64,000 nucleotides of DNA from Micromonospora sp. H61. GTDB taxonomy: Bacteria > Actinomycetota > Actinomycetes > Mycobacteriales > Micromonosporaceae. Below are positions 8,988 through 17,714 of the stretch, piece after piece. A program made the translations under genes and the position numbers. Where the stretch lies: contig NZ_JAGPXY010000013.1 of the NCBI RefSeq assembly GCF_018070325.1, positions 1 to 64,000 on the forward strand. Reading direction: 5' to 3'. Under the pieces are notes generated by a model. The model saw nothing but the letters and a program-made list of their open reading frames with translations, was not told the DNA's origin and did not search any database. Each line of letters begins with the position of its first letter. The stretch's first letter is position 1.

Positions 8988-10436
8988 ATGGCCGACACCC
9001 CGCCCGGTTCACCGCTGCCGCCGTCGCCCGCCGCCGCGCCTGCGCCCGCCGTCCCGCCCATGGGTGAGACGCCCCGGATGCCGCTGCGCCGACTGGGCTG
9101 GCGGCGGTTCCTGGTGCTGGCCGGGGTGGTGCTGTTGATCGCGGCGTGCGCGGTCTTCATGGTCTTCACGCTCGGCCAGTCGCTCGGTGTGCAGGCCCTG
9201 CTGATCGGGGTGGTCGCCGCCATCCTGCCGGTGCCGGTGCTGGTCGGCTGCTTCCTCTGGCTGGACCGGTACGAACCGGAGCCGTTGAAGTATCTGATCT
9301 TCTGCTTCGCCTGGGGGGCGTTCGTCTCCACCGCCGCCTCGCTCACTGTGAACGACTTCGCGGCCAACCGCTTCGCCGACTGGGGCCTGCCGTCCGCGCT
9401 CACCGGGGTGCTGGTGGCGCCGTTCATCGAAGAGCTGACCAAGGCGCTGGGCCCGATCCTGCTGTTGGTGTTCCGCCGCCGCGAGTGGTCGGGGATCACC
9501 GACGGTCTGGTCTACTGCGGGCTCGCCGCGGTCGGCTTCGCGATGGTGGAGAACATCCTCTACCTGGGCGGGTTGGGGTACGCGTCCGGAGCCGACCGGT
9601 ACGGCCCGGCCACCGGCATCCAGCAGGTCATCGCGATCTTCATCCTGCGGATCCTGCTGTTCGGGTTCGCCCATCCCCTTTTCACAGCGATGACCGGTGT
9701 GGGGTTGGGTATCGCCTCCCGGACGGCGGACCGGCGCATCCGGGTGCTCGCCCCGATCGCCGGCCTGCTGCTGGCGATGATGCTGCACGGCACGTGGAAC
9801 CTGCTGCCCACGCTGACCCAGGCCACCGGCGAGGCCATGATCATGCTGTACGGCTTCCTGGGCCTCATGGTGCCGGTCTTCTTCGGCACCGTGGGGCTGG
9901 CGCTGTGGCTGCGCGCCTGGGAGGGGCGGCTCACCGAGCGGGTCCTACCCGACTACGTAAGCGCCGGCTGGCTCAGCCCGCCCGAGGTGGCTGCCCTGAG
10001 CAGTCTCGGCCGGCGGCACGCCGCCCGCAGTTGGGCGCGGCGGGTGGCCGGTGACGCCGGGGTGCGGGCGATGCGGGGTTACCAGTCCGCGGCGACCCGG
10101 CTGGCCCTGCTGCGCGACGGGGCGCTGCGTGGCCTGGACCGCAAACCCGCCGACCAGGAGCGGACCGCCCGCGAGGAGCGGGAGCTGCTGGACGCGATCA
10201 CCGAATACCGGTCGTTCTTCGTGGGTCGGGACCCGCAGGCCCCGGCGGGGGTCTGGGACGGCAGCCGCTACCACCTGCGCTTCCCGGACGGCACGCAGCG
10301 CGCGGTGGACGCCCCGGACGAGCCGGTGGTGCCGATCCCGGTGGTGCTCGCTCCCGCCCCGGCTCCGGTGGGGTATGCCCCGCCCGGTTGGCCCGGCCTG
10401 CGCCCGGCGTCCCAGTGGCCGCCGACGCACCCCTGA
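8988..10436 (+). CDS. PrsW-family intramembrane metalloprotease
   Basis: A 482-residue integral membrane protein of the PrsW family. A Pro-rich cytoplasmic head (1-35) is followed by about eight membrane segments (about 40-330). The putative active-site elements are in place: the FIEELTK helix with Glu148-Glu149, AMVENILYL with Glu188, GFAHPLFT with His229, and MMLHGTWN. Beyond the membrane region is a soluble C-terminal domain of about 150 residues, ending in a Pro-rich tail. In Bacillus, PrsW cleaves the anti-sigma factor RsiW; the substrate here is unknown. ATG 8988 precedes MADTPPG. It is convergent with the small membrane-protein gene. Confidence 0.87.
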   Translation: MADTPPGSPLPPSPAAAPAPAVPPMGETPRMPLRRLGWRRFLVLAGVVLLIAACAVFMVFTLGQSLGVQALLIGVVAAILPVPVLVGCFLWLDRYEPEPLKYLIFCFAWGAFVSTAASLTVNDFAANRFADWGLPSALTGVLVAPFIEELTKALGPILLLVFRRREWSGITDGLVYCGLAAVGFAMVENILYLGGLGYASGADRYGPATGIQQVIAIFILRILLFGFAHPLFTAMTGVGLGIASRTADRRIRVLAPIAGLLLAMMLHGTWNLLPTLTQATGEAMIMLYGFLGLMVPVFFGTVGLALWLRAWEGRLTERVLPDYVSAGWLSPPEVAALSSLGRRHAARSWARRVAGDAGVRAMRGYQSAATRLALLRDGALRGLDRKPADQERTAREERELLDAITEYRSFFVGRDPQAPAGVWDGSRYHLRFPDGTQRAVDAPDEPVVPIPVVLAPAPAPVGYAPPGWPGLRPASQWPPTHP

Positions 10437-10483
10437 CAGCGGCAACTGGCGGCCGGCGGCCGACGGTAGGCAAGCAGTGCGGC

Positions 10484-10651
10484 TCAGGTCATCAGCGACG
10501 TGAGGAAGTCACCGAGGCCCTGGAACATCGCGATCAGCGCGGCCCCGATCGCCCGGAACATCTGCGCGGCGCCGTCCGGCCGAAAGGCCATGAAGTAGAT
10601 CAGGAACGCGACACTGCCCCAGGTCAACAGCTTCTTCACGAATACCGGCAT
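10484..10651 (-). CDS. Small conserved single-pass membrane protein (55 aa)
   Basis: A minus-strand ORF of 55 residues starting MPVFVKKLLTW. One hydrophobic segment (SVAFLIYFMAF) is followed by an amphipathic C-terminal half (QMFRAIGAALIAMFQGLGDF). It begins 8 bases after GGGGAGGG, one of the best ribosome-binding sites in the window, which strongly favours translation. Similar tiny membrane proteins with a basic N-terminus are common in actinobacteria, but I know of no function. It lies downstream of the GroES-like gene on the same strand, 93 bases away, and may be cotranscribed with it. Confidence 0.7.
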   Translation of the reverse strand: MPVFVKKLLTWGSVAFLIYFMAFRPDGAAQMFRAIGAALIAMFQGLGDFLTSLMT

Positions 10652-10744
10652 CGTCCCTCCCCAGGGCCACGGTCGCCGGATGGCTTCCCGTCGTGCGGCT
10701 GGGCAAACGGTGCGCGACGGGGCCTGGTGGCCGGGGGAGGTGCG

Positions 10745-11083
10745 TCAGAGGTAGAGGCCGGTCGAGTCGTTCTCGATCCGCTCGGCGGCCACGGCGTGCA
10801 CGTCCCGCTCCCGCAGCAGCACGTAACCGCGGCCGTGCAGCTCGACCTCGGAGCGCTCGTCCGGGTCGAAGAGCACCCGGTCGCCGGAGACGATGGCGCG
10901 GACGTTCGGCCCCACCCCGACCGCTGTGGCCCAGGCGAGGCGCTTGCCGACCGCGGCGGTCGCCGGAATGACGATGCCAGCGGTGGAGCGGCGTTCGCCC
11001 TCGCTGCCCTCCATCCGCACGAGCACGCGGTCGTGCAGCAGGCGGATCGGCAGGCCGGCGTCGAGATCGTTGTCGGCGGTCAC
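10745..11083 (-). CDS. GroES-like chaperonin-10 family protein
   Basis: A 112-residue protein of the Cpn10/GroES fold. It has the family opening LPIRLLHDRVLVR, the loop region GERRSTAGIVIPATA corresponding to the mobile loop, and the late strand SGDRVLFDPDERSEVEL. It differs from housekeeping GroES in a longer C-terminal tail (RERDVHAVAAERIENDSTGLYL region) and in standing alone without groEL. Similar stand-alone paralogues occur in streptomycetes. It may serve a GroEL encoded elsewhere or act independently. The start ATG 11083 gives MTADNDLDAG. Confidence 0.85.
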   Translation of the reverse strand: MTADNDLDAGLPIRLLHDRVLVRMEGSEGERRSTAGIVIPATAAVGKRLAWATAVGVGPNVRAIVSGDRVLFDPDERSEVELHGRGYVLLRERDVHAVAAERIENDSTGLYL

Positions 11084-11242
11084 GTCGCAGACGCTACCGT
11101 GTGGCCGACGGTGGCTGGCCGGTGGTTACGCCGGAGGTGGTCGGGGCACTGTGTGGCGGAACCGCCCTACGGTGTCGGGAACGGACGTATGCTGTCCGAC
11201 CTGTCGCCGTCGGCGGGCCGGGTTTTCTGCCAGGAGGTGCGC

Positions 11243-12553
11243 TTGAGCCGCTTCGAGCGGGTACGCGGGCGGCTTCGCCGCGCCTACCAGTCACGACAGG
11301 AGTCGGCGCGCGCCGACGAGGGCGTCTCCGCTGACGCGCTGAACGATGCGTCGGAGGCGGCCCGGGTGGCGTCGCCGGCCGTACCGGGGCCGACCGCGCC
11401 GTCGAGCGCCACTGTCTACGGCGCGGAGCCCCCGGTGGACCTGCACAGCTCCACCGCCAGTCGGGACGACGCCGACGTCCCGCACGGGCTGCGGATCGCC
11501 GCCGCGTGGTGTTGGCGACTGATCGTGATCGGCGTGGTGGCCTGGGCCCTGCTGATGATCGTCAGCAGGATCAAGATCGTGATCATCCCGCTGGCCATCG
11601 CGCTGCTGCTCTCCGCGCTGCTCGCGCCGGCGGTGGGCTGGCTGCTGCGGGCCCGGTTCCCCCGGTCGCTGGCGACGGCGGTGGTGCTGGTCGGCGGCCT
11701 GGTCGCGGTGATCGGCACGCTGACGCTGGTGGTCAACGAGTTCATCCGCGGCGTGCCGGAACTGAGCGAGAAGTCGTCCGAGGGTGTCCGGCAGATCCAG
11801 GACTGGCTGAAGACGGGCCCGCTGCACCTCTCCGACGGGCAACTCGACCGCTACATCGACGAGGCGCAGGCCTGGATCAACGACAACACCTCGAAGTTCA
11901 CCAGCGGCGCGCTGAGCACCGCCGCGACGCTGGCCGAGGTGCTGACCGGCACGCTGCTGGTGCTCTTCGCGACGTTCTTCTTCCTGCGTGACGGCAACCG
12001 GATCTGGCGCTTCCTGGTCCGGCTGCTGCCGGTCGCCGCCCGGTGGAAGGTCGACGACGCCGGCCGCGCCTCCTGGCACACGCTCGGCGCGTACGTCCGA
12101 GCGACAGTGCTGGTCGCCTTCATCGACGCTGTCGGCATCGGCATCTTCCTGGTCATCTTCGACGTCCCGTTCGCCTTCCCGCTGGCCGCGCTGGTCTTCC
12201 TCGGCGCGTTCATCCCGATCGTCGGTGCGGCGCTCTCCGGCGGCGTGGCGGTCCTGGTGGCCCTCGTCGACAGCGGCCCGGTCACCGCGTTGATCATCCT
12301 TGGCGCGGTGATCGGCGTACAGCAGATCGAGGGGCACGTGCTCCAACCGTTGATCATGGGCCGGGCGGTCGCCCTGCACCCGCTCGCGGTGATCATCGGT
12401 ATCGCCGCCGGTGTCGTACTCGCCGGGATCACCGGCGCGCTGGTCTCCGTGCCGCTCATCGCGGTGCTGAACACAGCGGTCCGCCGGCTTGCCGCCCGCA
12501 GGGTGCCGGACACCCCGCCCGACGCCGTTGTCGTCGCCTCCCAGGCCCCCTAG
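11243..12553 (+). CDS. AI-2E family transporter / permease
   Basis: A 436-residue polytopic protein of the AI-2E transporter (YdiK/PerM) family. A soluble N-terminal stretch of about 85 residues precedes the membrane domain. Segments include RLIVIGVVAWALLMIVSRI, IVIIPLAIALLLSALLAPA and ATAVVLVGGLVAVIGTLTL, then the family's large extracellular loop (about 170-230). The conserved C-terminal motifs ALVFLGAFIPIVGA and LQPLIMGRAVALHPLAV follow. The start is set by the ribosome-binding site: AGGAGGTGCGC sits directly before TTG 11243, while upstream ATG codons in the open frame lack one. Substrates vary in the family (signals, Na+/H+, organic anions), so none is assigned. Confidence 0.85.
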   Translation: MSRFERVRGRLRRAYQSRQESARADEGVSADALNDASEAARVASPAVPGPTAPSSATVYGAEPPVDLHSSTASRDDADVPHGLRIAAAWCWRLIVIGVVAWALLMIVSRIKIVIIPLAIALLLSALLAPAVGWLLRARFPRSLATAVVLVGGLVAVIGTLTLVVNEFIRGVPELSEKSSEGVRQIQDWLKTGPLHLSDGQLDRYIDEAQAWINDNTSKFTSGALSTAATLAEVLTGTLLVLFATFFFLRDGNRIWRFLVRLLPVAARWKVDDAGRASWHTLGAYVRATVLVAFIDAVGIGIFLVIFDVPFAFPLAALVFLGAFIPIVGAALSGGVAVLVALVDSGPVTALIILGAVIGVQQIEGHVLQPLIMGRAVALHPLAVIIGIAAGVVLAGITGALVSVPLIAVLNTAVRRLAARRVPDTPPDAVVVASQAP

Positions 12554-12573
12554 ACCCGCAGATCACGCAGGAC

Positions 12574-12619
12574 CATGAAAAGAGTGGTCTCCCGCCAGCG
12601 GGAGACCACTCTTTTCATG
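12574..12619. terminator. Strong bidirectional hairpin terminator
   Basis: Perfect inverted repeat with 22-base arms (12574-12595 and 12598-12619) and a two-base spacer. The arm begins CATGAAAAGAGTGG. It lies between the convergent AI-2E transporter gene and dinG, with AAAA/TTTT runs at the stem base, and should terminate transcription from both sides. Confidence 0.85.
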
Positions 12620-12651
12620 TTGTAGCGCGATCCTGGTCCTGCCCAAGCGGG

Positions 12652-14814
12652 TCAGGACTTGGCCAGGCGTTCCAGGGCGCCCCGGGCCACCTCGGGGCGG
12701 GTCGTGTACCAGAAAGGCGGCAGCGAGCGGCGTAGGAACGGCCCGTAGCCTCGAGCCGTCTCCAGCCGGGAGTCGAGCACCGCTACCACGCCCCGGTCGC
12801 CGGTCGCCCGGATCAGCCGACCCACGCCCTGGGCCAGCCGCACCGCCGCGATCGGCACGCTCACGGCGGAGAAGCCGGAGCCACCGCCCGCGTCCACCGC
12901 CGCCGCGCGGGCCGCCGCCAGCGGTTCGTCCGGGCGAGGGAAGGGCAGCCGGTCGATGACGACGAGCTGGCAGGCGTCGCCCGGCACATCCACCCCCTGC
13001 CAGAGCGACATCACCCCGAACAGGCAGCTGGCGCGCTCCTCGCGGAAGCGACGCACCAGCAGCGGCAGCGCCTCCTCGCCCTGGAGCAACACCGGCAGGT
13101 CGGTCCGCGCGCGCAACAGCTCCGCCGCCTGCTGCGCGGCCCGCCGGGAGGAGAAGAGCCCGAGAGTACGACCACCGAGCGCCTCGACCAGCCCGAGCAG
13201 CTCCTCTCCGGCAGCCTCGGGCAGCCCGGAGACGCTGGGGCGGGGGAGGTGCGCGGCGACGTACAGGATGCCCTGCCGGGCGTAGTCGAACGGCGAACCG
13301 ACGTCGAGTGACCGCCACCCGGGGCCCTCGGTGGCCGGGACGACGGCGTTCGGTGTGACGTCGCCGGCGAGGCGACGGCCCGGCGCCTCGGCAGCCGGCC
13401 GGCCGGGACCGGTGCGGGCGGCCAGTGCGGCCGCGGCGGGGGTCGGTGGGGCGGGCGGTGGCGCGTCCAGCCCGAGGGCGCGGGCGACAGTGTCGAACCG
13501 GCCGCCCAGCGCCAGGGTCGCCGAGGTGGCCACGACTGTGCGTTCGTCGTACAGGTGGGTGGCGAGGGTGCCGGCCACCGACAGCGGCGCGACCACCAGT
13601 GCCCGGCGGTTGCCGCTGTCGTTCTTCTCCACCCAGGCCACGTCGTGGTCGCCCTCCTCCAGTAGCCGCTGCGCGGTGGTGGAGAGCTCGTCCAGGGCGG
13701 CCTTGGCCTGCTGCTTGCGGACCGGGTCGGGGTCGTCGGACTTGATGTCGCCGATGGCGTCCAGGGCGGAGCGGGTCGCCGCGTCGAGCAGCGTGCACGC
13801 CTCCCGCAGTGGCGTCGGCAGCCCTGCGGTGATCCGCCCGGCCGGCGCCTCGGCCAGCCCGACCGCCAGGGCGTCGCCGGCGGCGGTGAGCGCCTCGGCG
13901 GTCTCCGGGCGCAGCAGCGTACGGGCCCGACGGGTGGTCCGGTCGATCAGCTCCGGCACCAGCTCCGCCTGGGCGGCGGAGGAGACCCGGTCGGCCAGCT
14001 CGTGCGCCTCGTCGACGATGAGCAGCTTGTGCGGCGGCACGATGTGCCGGTCGGCGAGCATGTCGACAGCGAGCAGGCTGTGGTTGGTCACCACGATGTC
14101 GGCCTCCCGGGCGCGGGCCCGCGACGCCTCGGCGAAGCACTCCTGCCCGAACGGGCAACGGGCCGCGCCGACGCACTCGCGGGCCGGCATCGACACCAGC
14201 CGCCAGGCCTGGTCTTCGACGCCCGGGTCCAGCTCGTCCCGGTCGCCGGTGGCGGTCTTCTCGGCCCAGTCGCGCAGCCGCTCGACCTGCTTGCCCAGCC
14301 GTCCCGCCTCACCGAGCCACTTCGTTCCGCCGCCGGGTCGCGCCGCGGGGGTGTCGAAGAGAGTGTCCTCCGGCTCCTCCTCGGTGGAGTTGTCCAGTCG
14401 GGCGAGGCAGAGGTAGTGGTGGCGGCCCTTGAGCACGGCGAAGGTGGGCCGACGGCCGAGCACCGGCTCGACCGCGTCGGCGAGCCGGGGCAGGTCGTGG
14501 TCGACCAGCTGGGACTGCAACGCCAGGGTGGCAGTGGAGACCACCACCGGGCCGTCCACAGTGAGCGCCGGCGCGAGGTACGCCAGCGACTTGCCGGTGC
14601 CGGTGCCCGCCTGCACGAGCAGATGCTCGCCGCCGGCCACGCACTCCTCGATCGCCGTGGTCATCTGCAACTGGCCAGGGCGCTCCGCGCCGCCGGGCAC
14701 CGCGCCGACCGCCGCCGCCAGCAGCTCGGTGCCACTGGGTCGGGCACCCCGCCGCCGGCCCTTGGCACGGGCCGACGGGGTGGCGGAACCGGTGGCGGTG
14801 CGGGGCGGAGTCAC
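12652..14814 (-). CDS. dinG: ATP-dependent DNA helicase DinG (XPD-like)
   Basis: A 720-residue superfamily 2 helicase of the DinG/XPD class, a 5'-3' unwinder linked to repair and R-loop or replication-fork processing. Walker A is QAGTGTGKS (about residues 67-76) and the DEAH box occurs as IVDEAHELADR. Four cysteines between them (one in HHYLCLAR and three in ECVGAARCPFGQECF) fit the 4Fe-4S cluster domain. Motif VI is AQGVGRLIRATGDRG. The helicase core is interrupted by an Ala/Pro-rich insert (roughly 470-520). GTG 14814 (VTPPRTATG) is the preferred start; ATG 14856 is in frame. It converges on the AI-2E gene across a strong terminator. Confidence 0.93.
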   Translation of the reverse strand: MTPPRTATGSATPSARAKGRRRGARPSGTELLAAAVGAVPGGAERPGQLQMTTAIEECVAGGEHLLVQAGTGTGKSLAYLAPALTVDGPVVVSTATLALQSQLVDHDLPRLADAVEPVLGRRPTFAVLKGRHHYLCLARLDNSTEEEPEDTLFDTPAARPGGGTKWLGEAGRLGKQVERLRDWAEKTATGDRDELDPGVEDQAWRLVSMPARECVGAARCPFGQECFAEASRARAREADIVVTNHSLLAVDMLADRHIVPPHKLLIVDEAHELADRVSSAAQAELVPELIDRTTRRARTLLRPETAEALTAAGDALAVGLAEAPAGRITAGLPTPLREACTLLDAATRSALDAIGDIKSDDPDPVRKQQAKAALDELSTTAQRLLEEGDHDVAWVEKNDSGNRRALVVAPLSVAGTLATHLYDERTVVATSATLALGGRFDTVARALGLDAPPPAPPTPAAAALAARTGPGRPAAEAPGRRLAGDVTPNAVVPATEGPGWRSLDVGSPFDYARQGILYVAAHLPRPSVSGLPEAAGEELLGLVEALGGRTLGLFSSRRAAQQAAELLRARTDLPVLLQGEEALPLLVRRFREERASCLFGVMSLWQGVDVPGDACQLVVIDRLPFPRPDEPLAAARAAAVDAGGGSGFSAVSVPIAAVRLAQGVGRLIRATGDRGVVAVLDSRLETARGYGPFLRRSLPPFWYTTRPEVARGALERLAKS

Positions 14815-14959
14815 CGTGCGACGGTACCCGGCGCCGCCGACACCGACAGCGCCCATCCGCCGCGTGGCGCGACGCCGACCGCGGCGGGCGTTGCGGCCGA
14901 CCCCGTCCGGTTACGGCCGCGCTACGACGCGTTGGGCTGTATCGGTTAGGGTGCGAATC

Positions 14960-15466
14960 ATGCCGAGCGACATGGTCCGCGTGATCTACCGCAAGTACGA
15001 CGGCAGCGCACACCGCGACTACCCGGCCCGCCGGCTCACCGAGGACGATCTCGGCATCTGGCTCGGGGTGCCCGAGGGCACCGAGTCGGTCTACCACGGC
15101 CGGCCCTCGGTGGAGAAGATTCCGTTCGTGCTGTTGGTGCCACACCGCGCCTGGTGGACGGCCATGTTCAACCCCCCGCCCCGCACCAGCGAGGTCTACT
15201 GCGACATCACGACCCCGGCCCGCTGGGAGTCCGACGACATCGTCCACCTGATCGACCTGGACCTGGACGTCGTTCGGCGTCGGGCCACCGGCCGGGTGGA
15301 GCTGCTCGACGAGGACGAGTTCGCCGAGCACCGGGCCCGGTTCGGCTACCCGGACGACGTGGTGGCCGAGGCCGAGGCCGCGGCACAGCGGCTGTTGGGG
15401 GCCCTGGGCGACGGCACCGAGCCGTTCGCCACCGCGTACCGCAAGTGGTTGGCTCTGGTGGTCTGA
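14960..15466 (+). CDS. DUF402 domain protein
   Basis: A 168-residue protein matching the DUF402 (FomD-like) barrel. Features are RVIYRKYDGSAHRDYPA at the N-terminus, the core EVYCDITTPARWESD and the acidic strand LIDLDLDVV, which holds the Asp residues used for metal in characterised members. Family members hydrolyse phosphate or nucleotide esters; FomD, for example, cleaves a CMP-phosphonate intermediate. The specific substrate here is not known. ATG 14960 was chosen; ATG 14972 is four codons inside. It is divergent from dinG and convergent with the sigma-factor gene. Confidence 0.85.
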   Translation: MPSDMVRVIYRKYDGSAHRDYPARRLTEDDLGIWLGVPEGTESVYHGRPSVEKIPFVLLVPHRAWWTAMFNPPPRTSEVYCDITTPARWESDDIVHLIDLDLDVVRRRATGRVELLDEDEFAEHRARFGYPDDVVAEAEAAAQRLLGALGDGTEPFATAYRKWLALVV

Positions 15467-15490
15467 GGCCGCACGCCCGCTCGGGCCGGC

Positions 15491-16456
15491 TCACCAGCGT
15501 GGAGGCCAGCCGTCGTCGGCCGTCAGCGGCGGCAGGTCGGTCAGCTTCTCCGGGTTGAGCTGGTTGTAGACGGCGGTGATCCGGCCCTGGTCGACAGCGA
15601 ACGCGGTGACCAGGCGGATCGGTCGTCCGTCGCTGTGGGTCGTCTCCAGCTGCAGGCCGAGAATGCCGTCGACGAGCACTGGCCGAGCGAGCACCCGGTC
15701 GGCGTACCGACCGGTCCGGCCGAACAGGCCGAGCGTGAGGCGAGCCACGGAGGCCGCCCCGAGCACCGGCCGGCGGGCCGCCGGGAAGTGCCCGCCCGAG
15801 TCGCCGACGAAGACCACGTCCGGCGCGAGCACCTGAAGCAGTTGGTCCAGCTCGCCGGACTCGGTGGCGGCGACGAACGCCTTGAGCACCCGACGTTGCT
15901 CGGCCGGGTCGGCGGTGTGTCGGGGTACGTCCGGCGAGGTGACCGCCCGTCGGGCCCGGGAGGCGAGCTGCCGGGCCGCCACCTCGGTGGTGCCGAGCAC
16001 CCCTGCGACCCGGGCGAACGGCAGCGCGAACACGTCGTGCAGCACGAGGGCGACCCGTTGCTCCGGCGCGAGCCGCTCCAGCACCACCAGCAGCGCCGTG
16101 CCGACCTCGTCGGTGCGCACCGCCCGCTCCGCCGGGTCGGGCGCGTAGCCGTCGGCCGGCGACCGGCCGCCCAACGGGCTCACCACCGGCTCCGGCAGCC
16201 ACTGCCCCGGGTACGCCTCCCGGCGCACCCGGGCCGAGCGGAGCACGTCCAGGCAGATCCGGGCGCAGGTGGTGGTCAGCCACGCGGACAGGTCCCGGAT
16301 CTCGGCGCGGGCCGCCGGGTCGGCCAGCGCCCCGGCGTAGCGCAGCCAGGTCTCCTGCACCGCGTCCTCCGCCTCGCTGCGGCTGCCCAGCATGCGGTGG
16401 GCCACAGCGAGCAGCCGGCCCCGCTCGGCCTCGAACTCCGTCGCCAGCTCCCGCAC
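15491..16456 (-). CDS. ECF sigma factor, ECF41-like (SigJ type)
   Basis: A 321-residue RNA polymerase sigma factor. Region 2 (residues about 5-75) contains LLAVAHRMLGSRSEAEDAVQETWLR; region 4 (about 125-185) contains LAPEQRVALVLHDVFALPF. The extra C-terminal half is a SnoaL-like fold typical of ECF41, which regulates the sigma factor from within instead of through an anti-sigma protein. Two ECF41 landmarks are recognisable but altered: the linker motif reads GDSGGHFPAARRP where DGGGK is usual, and the late motif reads NPEKL instead of NPDKL. No carboxymuconolactone-decarboxylase or oxidoreductase target gene is adjacent, unlike many ECF41 loci. Confidence 0.88.
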   Translation of the reverse strand: MRELATEFEAERGRLLAVAHRMLGSRSEAEDAVQETWLRYAGALADPAARAEIRDLSAWLTTTCARICLDVLRSARVRREAYPGQWLPEPVVSPLGGRSPADGYAPDPAERAVRTDEVGTALLVVLERLAPEQRVALVLHDVFALPFARVAGVLGTTEVAARQLASRARRAVTSPDVPRHTADPAEQRRVLKAFVAATESGELDQLLQVLAPDVVFVGDSGGHFPAARRPVLGAASVARLTLGLFGRTGRYADRVLARPVLVDGILGLQLETTHSDGRPIRLVTAFAVDQGRITAVYNQLNPEKLTDLPPLTADDGWPPRW

Positions 16457-16645
16457 GACCCATCACCCCTTCCGGTCGGCGTCCCGGCCTACATCCTCCC
16501 GCCGAGTGGGCCCGCCGGCAGCCCCGAAACGGCCCGGTGGACCGGTGCCTGCCGTGGGCGCAGATCGGTCGGTGCCGATCAGCGGGCCAGGTTCGGAGGT
16601 GAGCCTCGGCGGGCGGAACGGTTGTGAGTGGGCGATGATCCGTGC

Positions 16646-17587
16646 ATGAGCGCACCCCAGCAAGAGCAGATCGTGGCACCGGACGGCGGTTCCGTGCGGG
16701 ACCTGCTGCGGGTCACCGCGCCGGTGGATCTCGGCGCGATCGACCCGCGGTCCATGCCCGGCCTGCCGGAGCCCGCAGGCCGCGGCGAGCACCGTAAGAC
16801 CTGGGCGCGGGAGCAGGTGGAGCTGGTCGGCGAGGAGTTGGGCCGGCAGCAGGAGATGCTCTTCGCGATGGCCAAGACCGGGTCGGAGCGGCCGGCGCAC
16901 CGGGTGCTGCTGGTGCTCCAGGCCATGGACTGCGGCGGCAAGGACGGCACGATCAAGCGGGTGGCCGGCGCGATGAACCCGCTGGGCCTGCACATCCGCT
17001 CGTTCGGGCCGCCGACCCGCCAGGAGCTGCGGCACGACTTCCTCTGGCGGATTCGCCGGGAGCTGCCACCGCCGGGGTACGTGGGAATGTTCAACCGTTC
17101 GCACTACGAGGACGTGCTGATCGCCCGGGTCGGCTCGCTGGTGCCGGAGGCGACCTGGCGAGCCCGCTATGACGAGATCAACTCGTTTGAGCGGGAGTTG
17201 ACCGAGAGCGGTGTCACCCTGATCAAGGTGATGCTGCACATCTCGTACGCCGAGCAGGGCAAGCGCCTGATGGACCGGCTCACCGACCCGCGCAAGCACT
17301 GGAAGTACAACCCCTCCGACATCGACTCGCGAGGGCACTGGGACGACTACCAGGCCGCGTACGCCGAGGCCCTGAGCCGGTGCGGCACGGACGCCGCGCC
17401 CTGGTTCGTGGTGCCGGCGGACCGCAAGTGGTACCGGGACTGGGCGGTGGCCCACCTGCTTCGTGAGACGTTCGACACGCTCGAACTGGGGTATCCGGCT
17501 GCCGATTTCGACGTCGCGCGGGAGCGGAAGCGCCTGTTGGCTGGGGGAGTGGGTGCGGGTGGGGCGGCCGAGATGAACGGCAGGTGA
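16646..17587 (+). CDS. ppk2: Polyphosphate kinase 2 family phosphotransferase
   Basis: A 313-residue PPK2-family enzyme that transfers phosphate between polyphosphate and nucleotides. Walker A lies in LQAMDCGGKDGTIK (about residue 92-105). The second family motif is GPPTRQELRHDFLWRI and the Walker B-like element is MFNRSHYEDVL. The C-terminal signature APWFVVPADRKWYRDWAVA is complete. The length and motifs fit the single-domain type (class I or III); whether ADP or AMP is preferred cannot be read from sequence. ATG 16646 gives MSAPQQEQ. Its stop codon overlaps a PHO-box-like repeat in front of the DUF47-Pit operon, tying it to a phosphate-metabolism block. Confidence 0.92.
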   Translation: MSAPQQEQIVAPDGGSVRDLLRVTAPVDLGAIDPRSMPGLPEPAGRGEHRKTWAREQVELVGEELGRQQEMLFAMAKTGSERPAHRVLLVLQAMDCGGKDGTIKRVAGAMNPLGLHIRSFGPPTRQELRHDFLWRIRRELPPPGYVGMFNRSHYEDVLIARVGSLVPEATWRARYDEINSFERELTESGVTLIKVMLHISYAEQGKRLMDRLTDPRKHWKYNPSDIDSRGHWDDYQAAYAEALSRCGTDAAPWFVVPADRKWYRDWAVAHLLRETFDTLELGYPAADFDVARERKRLLAGGVGAGGAAEMNGR

Positions 17588-17600
17588 ACGAGCGGTGAAT
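17583..17600. promoter_or_regulatory. Candidate PHO box upstream of DUF47-pit
   Basis: GGTGAAC (17583-17589) and GGTGAAT (17594-17600) are spaced exactly 11 bases apart. Read on the minus strand this is the direct-repeat pattern (G/A)TTCACC every 11 bases that PhoP binds in Streptomyces. It overlaps the ppk2 stop codon, about 115 bases before the DUF47 start, with TAGCAT (17649-17654) as a possible -10. Confidence 0.5.
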
Positions 17601-17714
17601 GGTGCCTGGCCAGGGGTGGGCCGGCGAATTCCCGGTTCTGGCGTTTCCTAGCATTCACCGAGCGGGCGCTCTCGGGTGCCGCCACCCTTCCACCGACGCG
17701 ACGAGGTCTGTGCT

